Part shown: positions 10,725 to 19,287 of the stretch, one piece after another
Position numbering within the stretch: the first letter of the stretch is position 1
Layout: every line of letters begins with the position of its first letter
Assembly (NCBI RefSeq): GCF_000335475.2
Contig: NZ_ANAH02000004.1
Location: 372,001 to 436,000, forward strand
Direction of reading: 5' to 3'
Length of the DNA stretch: 64,000 nucleotides
Source of the DNA: Cystobacter fuscus DSM 2262
GTDB taxonomy: Bacteria > Myxococcota > Myxococcia > Myxococcales > Myxococcaceae
Position numbers and translations under genes: made by a program
Notes under the pieces: model-generated
The model's input: only the letters and a program-made list of their open reading frames with translations
Database searches by the model: none
What the model was told of the DNA's origin: nothing

Positions 10725-11819
10725 ATGCCCTCGATGATCCTCGTGCTGTGTGTCGCGGCGGTACTGGGCGGTGCGCCGGGCGGAGGGGGCTCCCCTTCCG
10801 CCGACGAGCGTGTCCAGGAACTGCTCCAGACGATGCACGACGTGGAGGTCTCGCTCGAGCCGCTGCCCCGGCCCGGGGAGTCGCCCGGGGACGCGGAGGA
10901 CCACTGCCCGGTCGGAGCGGACGTGAAGATCTCCCTGCGCGAGCCCTGGCGTCGGGGCGTGTCCTGCTGGCTGCCGGCGAGGGACGAGGACACGCGGCGC
11001 ACGCTGTGCGAGGCCGTGACGCGGGGCGCGCCTGGCAGCGGGCTCGTGAGCAGGTGCCTGGGCCGCCGGGCCCCCGTATGCAGCCGGACGCCCCTGGACT
11101 GCGCCCCCCGCCATGTGAAGCGGATGCCTTCCGAGCTGGCGTCGCTGGCCGGGCTCCATGCGCGGCTGCCGCCCCACGCGCTTCCGCCCGCCGAGGTGAT
11201 GGCGTTGAAGGCCCTGGCCTTCCGGGCCTCGGGCAGGCTGGCCTGGCGTCGGCCTCCCCCGGGCGCGCCCTCGGCCCTCATGCACGTGGGGCGCGACAGC
11301 CCCTTCGGCTTCCTGCTGAGCAACGGCCGCCGCTACCGCTTCCAGGACGATCCCCGCTACGAGACCGCTCCCCTGTGGGTGCTCGACGTGACGTCGCTCG
11401 TGGGACGGCCCGCGCACGCCTTCCTCTCCTATACGCGGCAGGAGGAGCCGGAGGGGAGCCGGGGAGACGTCTGGCTGCGCATCCTGGAGTTCGACGAGGC
11501 GGCGGGCGCGCGTCAGCTCGCGGTGAAGAAGGTGGGGATGTGGTTTGGCGCCGGGAAGGAGCGGCGCCGGCGGATCCATGGCTCTCCGTGCGCGTTCATG
11601 GGGTGCTCGCGCCGCCGGGGCCTCGCGGGCGAGGCCTGGCTCGTGCCGGTGATGGCCGCGTCCGGCCAGCTCGAGCTGCGCCTGCCCCGGGGAATGTCCT
11701 GGCTCGGGGAGGGACGCGCGCGGACGGGCTGGCGGGGTGACGAGGGATTGAAGGCGCTGCGCGGCGAGGTGGGCGCGTGGTGCTGGACGGGCGAGGAGTT
11801 GAGCCGCTGCCCACGGTAG
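10725..11819 (+). CDS. Putative secreted hypothetical protein (364 aa)
   Basis: ATG 10725 follows GGAGAAGGGTG and opens MPSMILVLCVAAVLGGAPG, a short Sec-type signal. The mature protein is Arg/Pro-rich with scattered Cys (DCAPRH, CAFMGCSRRRG, WCWTGEELSRC), which could form disulfides outside the cytoplasm. I do not recognise a family. It ends 12 bp before the AlkX-like gene on the same strand, so the two may be co-transcribed, although the functions do not obviously connect. Confidence 0.65.
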   Translation: MPSMILVLCVAAVLGGAPGGGGSPSADERVQELLQTMHDVEVSLEPLPRPGESPGDAEDHCPVGADVKISLREPWRRGVSCWLPARDEDTRRTLCEAVTRGAPGSGLVSRCLGRRAPVCSRTPLDCAPRHVKRMPSELASLAGLHARLPPHALPPAEVMALKALAFRASGRLAWRRPPPGAPSALMHVGRDSPFGFLLSNGRRYRFQDDPRYETAPLWVLDVTSLVGRPAHAFLSYTRQEEPEGSRGDVWLRILEFDEAAGARQLAVKKVGMWFGAGKERRRRIHGSPCAFMGCSRRRGLAGEAWLVPVMAASGQLELRLPRGMSWLGEGRARTGWRGDEGLKALRGEVGAWCWTGEELSRCPR

Positions 11820-11831
11820 GATGAGCGGCCC

Positions 11832-13016
11832 GTGCCGAAGACGACTCCTCCCGCCGTGACGCTGCCCGCCGAGGAGGCGCGCGCGTTCCTCGTCAGCCAC
11901 CTCGCCCTCGCCGCGCCCGTGCATCCCCCGGGGGCCGAGGGCGTGCGCGCGCTCTTGCGCCACTTGCGCCACATCCAGTTGGATCCCCTCGACGTCATCG
12001 GCACCAACGCGGACCTGGTGGCGCTCGCGCGGGTGGACGGCCTCGTGCGGGGGGACGTGTACCGCCACCTCTACCCGGGCCATGCCTTCGAGCATTGGGC
12101 GAAGGAGCGCTGCCTGCTGCCCGCGTATGCTTTTCCCCACTACCGCGAGCGCTCCCTGGAGGCGCCGTGGTGGAGGCACACCACGCGGCTCGAGCGGCTG
12201 CCCGCGTCCGTGCTGGGCTCCGTGCTGGAGGAACTGGAGGCGCATGGCCCGCTGACGGCCGCGGAGCTCACCGACCACGGCGCGGTGGAGCCCCTCGACT
12301 GGAGTGGGTGGAAGGGAACGGCGAAGGCCTCCACCATGGCGCTCGAGGTGCTGTGGACGCGCTGTGACATCGTCGTGTGCGGCCGGACTCCCGGGGGCAA
12401 GCGCTACGACGTGCCGCACCGGGCCCTGCCGGAGGTGGCGCGGGCGTCGCCGGGGTACACCACGGAGGAGGGCTTCCTGCGCTGGGCGCTCGGCGAGCGC
12501 GTGGAGGCGGCGGGCCTCTTGTCGCGCGCGGCGGGGGCGCACTGGTCCATGCTGTCCCCGGTGAGAGGCTCGGCCTTGCCGGAGACGCTGGTGCGCGAGG
12601 GCGTGCTGGAAGAGGTGGTGTTGCCTGGAGCACCGCGGCGCTACCTGGCTCCGGCGGGCTTCCGCTCCCGGCCGGTGACGGCGCCGGACGAGCGGATGCG
12701 GATAGTGGGCCCGTTGGATCCGCTGCTGTGGGACCGGGCACTGGTGAAGCAGCTCTTCGGCTTCGAGTACGTCTGGGAGGTGTACAAACCCGGGGAGCAG
12801 CGGCGGTGGGGCTGGTACGTGTGCCCGCTGCTTCACCGTGGACAACTTGTGGGCAGGTTGGAAGCGCGCGTGAAGGAGGACGTGCTGTATGTGGAGAAGT
12901 TGTGGAGGGAGAAGGGCGTGAAGCTGGACGACGCGGCGCTCGACGAGGCCCTGGCGCGGCATGCCCGGGCGTGCGGCGCGCGGAAGATCCGCCGGCCCCG
13001 GGCGCGGGTCGGGTGA
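11832..13016 (+). CDS. AlkX/YcaQ-family winged-helix DNA glycosylase
   Basis: 394 aa from a GTG start at 11832, preceded by AGGATGAG; no in-frame ATG is nearby. It belongs to the HTH_42 (DUF1006) family, which includes E. coli YcaQ/AlkX and Streptomyces AlkZ. These are DNA glycosylases that remove bulky or crosslinking alkyl adducts from DNA. The family hallmark is HIQLDPLDVIGTNADLVALAR near residue 45; its QLD fits the Q-hydrophobic-D catalytic motif of the AlkX branch rather than the QxQ of AlkZ. Further conserved blocks are YPGHAFEHWAKE, LDPLLWDRA and FGFEYVWEVYKP. Probable role: interstrand crosslink or alkylation repair in the cytoplasm. Confidence 0.85.
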   Translation: MPKTTPPAVTLPAEEARAFLVSHLALAAPVHPPGAEGVRALLRHLRHIQLDPLDVIGTNADLVALARVDGLVRGDVYRHLYPGHAFEHWAKERCLLPAYAFPHYRERSLEAPWWRHTTRLERLPASVLGSVLEELEAHGPLTAAELTDHGAVEPLDWSGWKGTAKASTMALEVLWTRCDIVVCGRTPGGKRYDVPHRALPEVARASPGYTTEEGFLRWALGERVEAAGLLSRAAGAHWSMLSPVRGSALPETLVREGVLEEVVLPGAPRRYLAPAGFRSRPVTAPDERMRIVGPLDPLLWDRALVKQLFGFEYVWEVYKPGEQRRWGWYVCPLLHRGQLVGRLEARVKEDVLYVEKLWREKGVKLDDAALDEALARHARACGARKIRRPRARVG

Positions 13017-13225
13017 CGGTGGCAATGATTGACAGTCCCGGGTGTCAGACAATTCGCGGGGGTTGAGGTGTCGGGAAGAGTCCTTTGACATTCCCCCGGG
13101 TAGCTCCCGCGTGCTCCTTGGGTCCGCCCCGTTCGTCCACCTCCCGCGGCCTGAAGGGAGGGGACCTCGTGAAACGCGACTCCCCGGCGTTAGGGTGTCT
13201 TCGCCTGACCCCGGGAGGTACGGAC

Positions 13226-14329
13226 ATGAAGATGACGTGGACGTGGCGCTCGCTCGCCAACACGGCTCTGGTTGTGATTGCGCTGGGATTGTTTCTTGTG
13301 CAGGGAGAGCCGGCGCTCGCGGCCGGATGGAATTGCCAGAACAACCGCATTCCGGTGGCGCTCGCGCCAGATCTGCCCAGGAATCAGCAGGTGTTCGCAC
13401 GTCTGTGCTTGCCAGAGGGCCCCCGCCCCGCCACGGTGCAGCTGCTCGTGCACGGCGCCACGTATACCCATCTGTATTGGGATTTCCCGGACCCCACCGG
13501 TGGCACCCGGCGCTACTCCTACGTGAACGCGGCGCTGGAGGCGGGCTTCGCCACCCTGGCCATGGATCGCATTGGCAGCGGAGCGAGCTCCCACCCTCCG
13601 GGCGAGCTCGTCACCATCGAGGCCAACGCGTACGTCGTCCATCAGGTGGTCCAGGCGCTGCGCGCGGGCAGGGTGTGGGGACCCAGGGGCGCGCTCGGCT
13701 TCGAGAAGGTGGTGCTCGTCGGCCACTCCTACGGCTCCTTCACCTCCTGGTATGAGGCGACCGACTACCAGGATGTCGATGCCGTCATCCTCAGTGGCGC
13801 GAGCCATACCCCCGTGCCCTCTGGTATCGAGAATTTCGAAAGGTCCCTGCATCCCGTCGAGGCGGATCCGATCCTCTCTGGCAGAGGCTATGATTCGACG
13901 TACCTGACCACCATGCCCGGCACGCGCGAGGCCGTGTTCTATCTCCCGAGCCGGGCCGACCCCGCGGTGATTGCCCTCGACGAGCGGACCAAGAGCACGG
14001 TGACGCTCGCCGAATTGTCCGCCGTGCCCGCCATCTTCGCGCGCCCGCTGGACATCCGCGTCCCGGTGTTGCTCGTCAATGGCACCGAGGACAGGATCTT
14101 CTGTGGTCCCACTCCCAGCGGCATCTGCTCGGATGCTCGGACATTGATCGCCGCCGAGACGCCCCGGCTCGGTCCACGGGTGCCGTGTGTCGAGGCGCGG
14201 GTGTTGCCCGGAGAGGGTCATATGCTCAACCTCATTCCAGACGCGCCCCGGTGGTTCGCCGTGGCCCAGGAGTGGGCCACGCGGATCGTGGGAGCGGATC
14301 CGGGCCCCGCGCCCGGCTGCGCGCCGTGA
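13226..14329 (+). CDS. Secreted alpha/beta hydrolase
   Basis: 367 aa. ATG 13226 follows GGGAGGTA. A clear Sec signal ends at GEPALA-AGW near residue 33. The oxyanion region VQLLVHGATYTH comes first, and the nucleophile elbow GHSYG places the catalytic Ser at residue 168. LLVNGTEDR supplies the likely acid and GEGHML the likely His. Four Cys in the mature part (e.g. CGPTPSGIC) may form disulfides. The substrate is unknown; similar secreted hydrolases of about 370 aa are annotated as esterases or lipases. No operon partner is on the same strand. Confidence 0.85.
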   Translation: MKMTWTWRSLANTALVVIALGLFLVQGEPALAAGWNCQNNRIPVALAPDLPRNQQVFARLCLPEGPRPATVQLLVHGATYTHLYWDFPDPTGGTRRYSYVNAALEAGFATLAMDRIGSGASSHPPGELVTIEANAYVVHQVVQALRAGRVWGPRGALGFEKVVLVGHSYGSFTSWYEATDYQDVDAVILSGASHTPVPSGIENFERSLHPVEADPILSGRGYDSTYLTTMPGTREAVFYLPSRADPAVIALDERTKSTVTLAELSAVPAIFARPLDIRVPVLLVNGTEDRIFCGPTPSGICSDARTLIAAETPRLGPRVPCVEARVLPGEGHMLNLIPDAPRWFAVAQEWATRIVGADPGPAPGCAP

Positions 14330-14338
14330 AATCCCCGC

Positions 14339-14665
14339 TCAATCGCTCTTCACGGGCAGCGCGGAGGTGAGGGCGGCCGCGCGCCGCGTGTTCGATTCGA
14401 TCTCGACCTGGCAGAGCGCCTGCTGTGCCTGGAGTTGATAGACGAACGCGCGGCCCCGGCCGATGCTGATGCCCATCAGTGCGCCGAGCAGGGCGCCCAC
14501 GAAGGTGAGCACCGTGTTGCTCGGGGAGTTGTTCGACGCGACGCCCAGGGCCACGGCGCCCACGATGAGCCCCGTGACGCCGGAGGTGAAAACGATGCGC
14601 GAGGCCCGGCGATAGAGCGCCTCGGCATGCTGGGCGATGATCTTCGGATCGTACTGCACGGCCAT
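14339..14665 (-). CDS. Small two-TM membrane protein
   Basis: 108 aa. ATG 14665 follows AAAGGAGACAGA, an excellent ribosome site. Two adjacent hydrophobic helices, VFTSGVTGLIVGAVALGV and TVLTFVGALLGALMGISIG, form a hairpin with a short Asn/Ser turn (SNNSPSN). The N-terminus carries an amphipathic helix (IIAQHAEALYRRASR) and the C-terminus is polar. This looks like a small inner-membrane protein; the family is not recognised. Confidence 0.75.
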   Translation of the reverse strand: MAVQYDPKIIAQHAEALYRRASRIVFTSGVTGLIVGAVALGVASNNSPSNTVLTFVGALLGALMGISIGRGRAFVYQLQAQQALCQVEIESNTRRAAALTSALPVKSD

Positions 14666-14776
14666 TCTGTCTCCTTTGAACAGTACGGCCGTCATAGGGA
14701 ATCCGTCCCGTTCTGGCCATGCCCCCAATGGGGTACAGCTAGGGGCCTCGGATTGAACAGCACCCTTTGAGGAGCC

Positions 14777-15283
14777 ATGCACTCCAGTCCACGCGAATTG
14801 CAGCAGTTGCTCGCCGAAGCCAGGAACCTGGAGCTGGGCAGTCCCCAGCAGTTACAACTGCTCGAAACCCTCCGGGCCCGTTGTCCAACATTCGTGCCCG
14901 CCCTGCTGCTGGAAAGCCGGGCTCAGCTCTGGGGTCCGGACGACGCGGAGCGGACGGAAGCCGTCTTCGAGCAGGTCGAGCGGATGCTTCATGATGCCGT
15001 CGAGGCTTCTGGCAGGTCCCCCGAATCTCTCATGGGACTGGCTCGGTTCATGAGCGTCGTGCGTGCTTCGCCCGAGACCGCGGAAGCGCTCTACCGAGAA
15101 GCCTCCACGCGGGCGTTGGAGATGCTGGAAGAATCCTGGTCGGGGCTCATCGAGGCGCTCGGTGAGCAGGAAAAGACAGAGGAGGCCACGCTCATCTCCG
15201 AGCGTGCCCGCCAGATGTTTCCTGGCTCCAAACAGCTCGCCGAGGCTCGCGCCTTCGCGAAGGTTGGCCCTCGGTCCACCTGA
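14777..15283 (+). CDS. Hypothetical helical, TPR-like protein (168 aa)
   Basis: An all-helical sequence with TPR-like spacing of Ala/Leu/Tyr residues (ALLLESRAQLWG, ESLMGLARFMSVV, AEALYREASTRALEML), without signal or membrane segment. It is probably a protein-binding helical repeat. The frame ends 36 bp before the hydrolase at 15320, same strand, so the two may form a small operon. No specific function can be given. Confidence 0.65.
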   Translation: MHSSPRELQQLLAEARNLELGSPQQLQLLETLRARCPTFVPALLLESRAQLWGPDDAERTEAVFEQVERMLHDAVEASGRSPESLMGLARFMSVVRASPETAEALYREASTRALEMLEESWSGLIEALGEQEKTEEATLISERARQMFPGSKQLAEARAFAKVGPRST

Positions 15284-15319
15284 CGCGAGCGGACGTGTTG
15301 TGGCAGGGTTGTCGGTGCC

Positions 15320-15922
15320 ATGACCCCCCATCTTCTGTTCCTGCCCGGTGCCAGTGGTGCCGCGTCCTTCTGGCATCCGCTCGGCGCGCTGCTGCCGGCG
15401 AGCTGGCGTAAGACCTACCTGAACTGGCCAGGCCTCGGCCACGAGCCGCATGAGCCTGTCATCCAGAAGCTCGATGACGCGGTTGCCCATGCCGCCAGCG
15501 GGCTGGAAGAGCCGAGCGTGGTCGTGGCCCAATCCATGGGCGGCCTTGTCGCCGTGCGGCTGGCGCTCGCCCATCCAGAGCGGATCAGCCATCTGGTCCT
15601 GGTGGCCACCTCCGGCGGCATCGATGTCACGAGCCTGGGTGGCAGTGATTGGCGGAGTGCCTACCGCGCGGAGTATCCAAGGGCGGCGGACTGGATCCTG
15701 TCCGAGCGGACGGATCTCACCGCGGAACTCCACCAGATCTCCATCCCGACGTTGCTCCTCTGGGGCGATGCCGATCCGATCAGCCCCGTGGGGGTCGGTC
15801 GCCGTCTCGAGCAATTGCTGCCCAGGGCTCGGATGCGGGTGCTCGCTGGTGGAGACCACATGTTCGCCCGAGACCGCGCCGCCGAGATCGTGGCGTGGGT
15901 CACGGCGCATCTCCACACCTGA
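15320..15922 (+). CDS. Alpha/beta hydrolase, MenH/BioH-like size
   Basis: 200 aa, cytoplasmic, short for the fold. LLFLPGASGAASFW near the N-terminus supplies the oxyanion loop. The nucleophile elbow is AQSMGG, with Ala in place of the usual first Gly. LLLWGDADPIS carries the catalytic Asp and AGGDHMF the His. The cap region is almost absent, as in BioH or MenH-type esterases. It probably belongs with the preceding helical gene. Substrate unknown. Confidence 0.8.
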   Translation: MTPHLLFLPGASGAASFWHPLGALLPASWRKTYLNWPGLGHEPHEPVIQKLDDAVAHAASGLEEPSVVVAQSMGGLVAVRLALAHPERISHLVLVATSGGIDVTSLGGSDWRSAYRAEYPRAADWILSERTDLTAELHQISIPTLLLWGDADPISPVGVGRRLEQLLPRARMRVLAGGDHMFARDRAAEIVAWVTAHLHT

Positions 15923-17253
15923 TGTCGCCCCGCGCCGTGCCTTCATTCCTTCTTCGTCGCCGAAGGCCCGAGTTCGCCGAGCCCCTGAGACAAGAGACGC
16001 GCTTCTGATGGGGTAGGCAAACCGGTCCTCGCGACTTGACTGTGCCGTCAAGGACCGGCTCCCCAATCCCTTACCCCATACCCCGAGCCGTCTTCACGAG
16101 TGGCTTTCACCGCTCGTCACATCCGTACTGCTCTGTACTGCCCCGACCCGCCCAACCCCGTACTGCCCCGACCCGCCCAACCCCGTACCGCCCCGTACTG
16201 CCCCGACCCGCCCAACCCCGTACCGCCCCGTATTGCCCCGACCCGCCCAACCCCGTACCGCCCTGTACTGCCCCGACCCGCCCAACCCCATACCGCCCCG
16301 ACCCGCCCAACCCCGTACCGCCCTGTACTGCCCCGACCCGCCCAACCCCGTACTGCCCCGACCCGCCCAAACCCCGTACCGCCCCGTACTGCCCCGACCC
16401 GCCCAACCCCGTACCGCCCCGTACTGCCCGACCTGCCCCGTACTTCGTGTCGACCCCTGTCGACCACGGGGAAGAGTCATAGCATTCGCCGTGCCGAGCC
16501 CTCGTGACGCTCGAAAGCCGAGTAATTTCAAGGGTATGGAGAAATGAGCGGGGGACGACTCCGGGACAATTGCGTGGACACCCTGTAAAAAACACACCTC
16601 CGTTCGTTCCGTCCCTTTCAGGTCGTGACGCGCGCGCTCGAGCGGGCCGAAGCCGCTGATGGATGGGGGAAGCGAACCCATGCCTGCTCATGGCGGTCCC
16701 GCGGTTCCTGGTCGCAATCACATAGCCAGTCGTCGATGAGAGCTGGATGGGTCCAGAGGCATCGCGGTGATTGTTGAATGAATGAATGTCTGGCACGAAG
16801 ACCGAGACGCTCGGCACGGTGGCCACGTGCGTATGGCCTGACCCTCGGGTAAGTCCGGGAATGCCTGCTCGGTAGGGAGACTTGGAAGAGGAGGATCACT
16901 CCCCTTCGAGCGAGTGAGGAGCCAGGAGCACGAGAGCCGAGTGGGCCTGGGTTGATGCCGAGGGCACCGGTGCCACGGATGCCAGGGGAACCGCCTTTCG
17001 TGGAAGAGGGAAGGGGCGGACCCCGCCGCATGTTCCTCCGAGCCCCGCCCACGAGGGCTGCCCACGATTCTGGGGAAGAGAAGGAGCGAGCAGGTGCGTC
17101 ACCCGGCCACCGTTTTCCAGGGGAGAGAGGCCAGCCAGCCCTGCTCTACTTCGGCCGGAGACTGTGCCATGATGCGCTCCCCAAGGTGATGGCCACTGTC
17201 ACGTTTCATCCCCCTACCGATTACCCTCCAGTGAGGCCTCGAAGCGCTTGTCC
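15923..17253. other. 1.3-kb gene-free region with modular tandem repeat
   Basis: No open frame here looks protein-coding; the frames seen in the repeat merely reflect its stop-free composition. The segment at 16123-16445 is a tandem repeat (listed separately). The remaining 800 bp up to the kinase-receiver-cyclase gene contain no tRNA-like fold and no clear operator that I can see. An AATGAATGAATG run occurs near 16778. The unusual length suggests a long leader, an unrecognised RNA or a decayed element. Confidence 0.4.
16123..16445. repeat. Tandem repeat with 25/35-bp units built of 5-bp modules
   Basis: Nine copies of CCCCGACCCGCCCAA begin at 16141, 16166, 16201, 16236, 16271, 16296, 16331, 16356 and 16392, so spacings are 25, 35, 35, 35, 25, 35, 25 and 36 bp. 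Each core continues as CCCCGTACTG or CCCCGTACCG, and the 35-bp units carry one extra CCCCGTACTG-type 10-mer. Every module is 5 bp long (CCCCG, ACCCG, CCCAA, TACYG). There are no unique spacers, so it is not CRISPR. The strand is strongly C-rich against G-rich. Confidence 0.9.
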
Positions 17254-19251
17254 ATGTCCAGACGCCTGATTGCTAGCAGGTATAGCTTGGAGCACAACCT
17301 GGGAGGTGGTGGCATGGGGGCCATCTGGGTGGCTCTGGACTCGCAACTCCAGCGGCGGGTCGCGGTCAAGCTGATGGCCCCGCACTTCGTCGCCTCACCC
17401 TCGGCCCGCTACCAGTTCGAGCAGGAAGCGAAGGCCGTGGCCCGGCTGCACAATCCGCACGTGGTGCAGATCCACGATTATGGCGTCGATCAGGACCTGC
17501 CCTACATCGTGATGGAACTGCTCGAGGGAGAGGATCTCGAGACCCGCCTCGGCCGACAGGGTCGGCTCGCGTTGGCGGTGGTCTCCTCCCTGCTCAACCA
17601 GGTAGCCAAGGCCCTGGCCTCCGCGCATGCGGCGGGCATCATCCACCGGGATCTCAAGCCCGCCAACCTCTTCCTGGCCCGGGTCGACACCGAGGAAGTG
17701 GTGAAGGTGCTCGACTTCGGACTGGCGCGGCTGGGCACCAGCGGCCCGGTCGCGATGAAGCCGCCCCGGGAGGTGATGGGGACGCCGCGCTACATGAGCC
17801 CCGAGCAGCTGTTGGGGGGAGCCGGCATCGACCACCGCAGTGATCTCTGGTCGCTCGCGGTGGTGGCCTACCGGGCGCTCACCGGTTGTTTTCCCTTTCG
17901 CGATGAGGCCCCCGGCGCGCTCCTCTCCCGGGGGGCCCCCCTTGTCTCCGAGCCTCCCTCGAGCGTCCTGCCCGAGCTGGGCAAGGAGGTGGATGCCTTC
18001 TTCAAACGCGCCCTGGAAACGGATCCCACGCGCCGCTTCCAATCCGCCCGGGAGATGGCGGCGGCGTTCGCCGCGCTGGTGGATCAGCGCCGCTCCTCCC
18101 GGGCGGCGAAGATCCTGGTCATCGATGACGAGCCGGATGTGGAGCTGCTGATGAAGCAGCGCTTCCGCAAGCAGATCCGCGAGTCGCTCTACGAGTTCGT
18201 CTTCGCCTGCGATGGCGAGGACGCCCTGGAGAAGCTGCGCCAGCATCCCGACACGGATGTCGTGCTCTCCGACCTCAACATGCCGCGGATGGACGGGCTC
18301 ACGTTCCTCTCGCGGGTGGGAGAGGTCAATCCGCTCGTCAAGGTCATCATCGTCTCCGCCTACAGCGACATGAACAACATCCGGGTGGCGATGAATCGCG
18401 GTGCGTTCGATTTCCTCGTCAAGCCCATCGACTTCCAGGATCTCGAGGCGACGATCAGCAAGACGATCCAGTACGTGAAGAAGTCCCGTCAGATGCTGCA
18501 CTCCATGGAGGAGAACCTCCTGTTCCGGATGTTCGTCCACAGCGGCATCATCGATCGGGCGCTGCCCCTGCTGCGTGGCCCCGACGTGGTGTTGGGAGAG
18601 CGGGTGGAGGCGACGGTGGCCTTCATCGACGTGAAGGACTTCACGCAGGTCGCGCGCCAGGAGCAGCCCGACGCCGCCATCCGCAGGTTGAACGCCAACT
18701 TCGAGGTCATCGTCCCCGAGCTGCTCGCCCGGGGGGGCGTGGTGGACAAGTTCGTGGGCGACGCGGTGATGGCCGTGTTCCGCGACGCGGGGCACCTCGA
18801 GCGGGCGCTGGTGGCCTGCCTGGCGGCGCGCGACCAGCTGCGCACGATGGCCTCGCGCTATGGCGAACACTCCCCGTATGTCCATGGGGCCAGCATCGGT
18901 CTGGACTCGGGGGAGTTGCTCTCCGGCAGCATTGGCGCCAAGGGGCTGGGCCGGTTGGATTACACGGTGCTCGGGGACGTGGTGAACACCGCGGCGCGAC
19001 TGGTCTCATCGGCCGACCGGGATCAGATCCTCATCCCAGACAGCCTTCGCCAGCAGGTGGAGGGCAGCTTCGAGTGCGTGGGGGCCGGCGAGAGAAGGCT
19101 GCCTGGAACGAAGGAGCCGGTGACCGTCTACGACGTGCGCCACTACAAGAAGAAGGAGAAGGAGGGGGTGTCCACCTCGGAGTCGACCGCTTCCGTCCTG
19201 ATCGGTAATGACCAGCAGTTGCCTCCTTCGCGGGCCAGTGGTGGGGGGTAG
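17254..19251 (+). CDS. Ser/Thr kinase - response regulator receiver - class III nucleotidyl cyclase fusion
   Basis: 665 aa combining three signalling modules. Kinase, about residues 8-280: Gly loop LGGGGMGAIW, RVAVKLM, IIHRDLKPAN, LDFGLA and MSPEQ. Receiver, about 285-405: acidic pair in LVIDDEPDV, phospho-acceptor in VVLSDLNMPRMDG, VSAYSD and FLVKPID. Class III cyclase, about 445-630: metal Asp in FIDVKDFT, KFVGDAVMAVF with the second Asp and base-selecting Lys, and DYTVLGDVVNTAARL with the Asn/Arg transition-state residues, fitting adenylate cyclase. No membrane segment is seen, so it is a soluble hub turning phosphorylation into a cyclic nucleotide. ATG 17254 is preferred over a TTG six bases upstream. 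It stands alone after a 1.3-kb gene-free stretch. Confidence 0.93.
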   Translation: MSRRLIASRYSLEHNLGGGGMGAIWVALDSQLQRRVAVKLMAPHFVASPSARYQFEQEAKAVARLHNPHVVQIHDYGVDQDLPYIVMELLEGEDLETRLGRQGRLALAVVSSLLNQVAKALASAHAAGIIHRDLKPANLFLARVDTEEVVKVLDFGLARLGTSGPVAMKPPREVMGTPRYMSPEQLLGGAGIDHRSDLWSLAVVAYRALTGCFPFRDEAPGALLSRGAPLVSEPPSSVLPELGKEVDAFFKRALETDPTRRFQSAREMAAAFAALVDQRRSSRAAKILVIDDEPDVELLMKQRFRKQIRESLYEFVFACDGEDALEKLRQHPDTDVVLSDLNMPRMDGLTFLSRVGEVNPLVKVIIVSAYSDMNNIRVAMNRGAFDFLVKPIDFQDLEATISKTIQYVKKSRQMLHSMEENLLFRMFVHSGIIDRALPLLRGPDVVLGERVEATVAFIDVKDFTQVARQEQPDAAIRRLNANFEVIVPELLARGGVVDKFVGDAVMAVFRDAGHLERALVACLAARDQLRTMASRYGEHSPYVHGASIGLDSGELLSGSIGAKGLGRLDYTVLGDVVNTAARLVSSADRDQILIPDSLRQQVEGSFECVGAGERRLPGTKEPVTVYDVRHYKKKEKEGVSTSESTASVLIGNDQQLPPSRASGGG

Positions 19252-19287
19252 CCGGTGAGCCGGGCGGGTTGAAGATTCGTCATCCCG

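Noticed and set aside
10572-13400. 942-aa minus-strand frame
   Set aside because: Shadow of the secreted 364-aa and AlkX-like genes, both of which have good starts and family or signal evidence.
16123-16445. CRISPR array
   Set aside because: Repeats are regular, but what lies between them is itself repeat (5-bp modules); no unique spacers and no cas genes.
16036-16547. Protein-coding frames of Pro/Arg or Gly/Val repeats on both strands
   Set aside because: They exist in several frames at once because the C-rich repeat contains no stops; no start signal or family.
16788-16802. Sigma54 promoter
   Set aside because: TGGCAC is present but the -12 TTGC element is not at the required distance.
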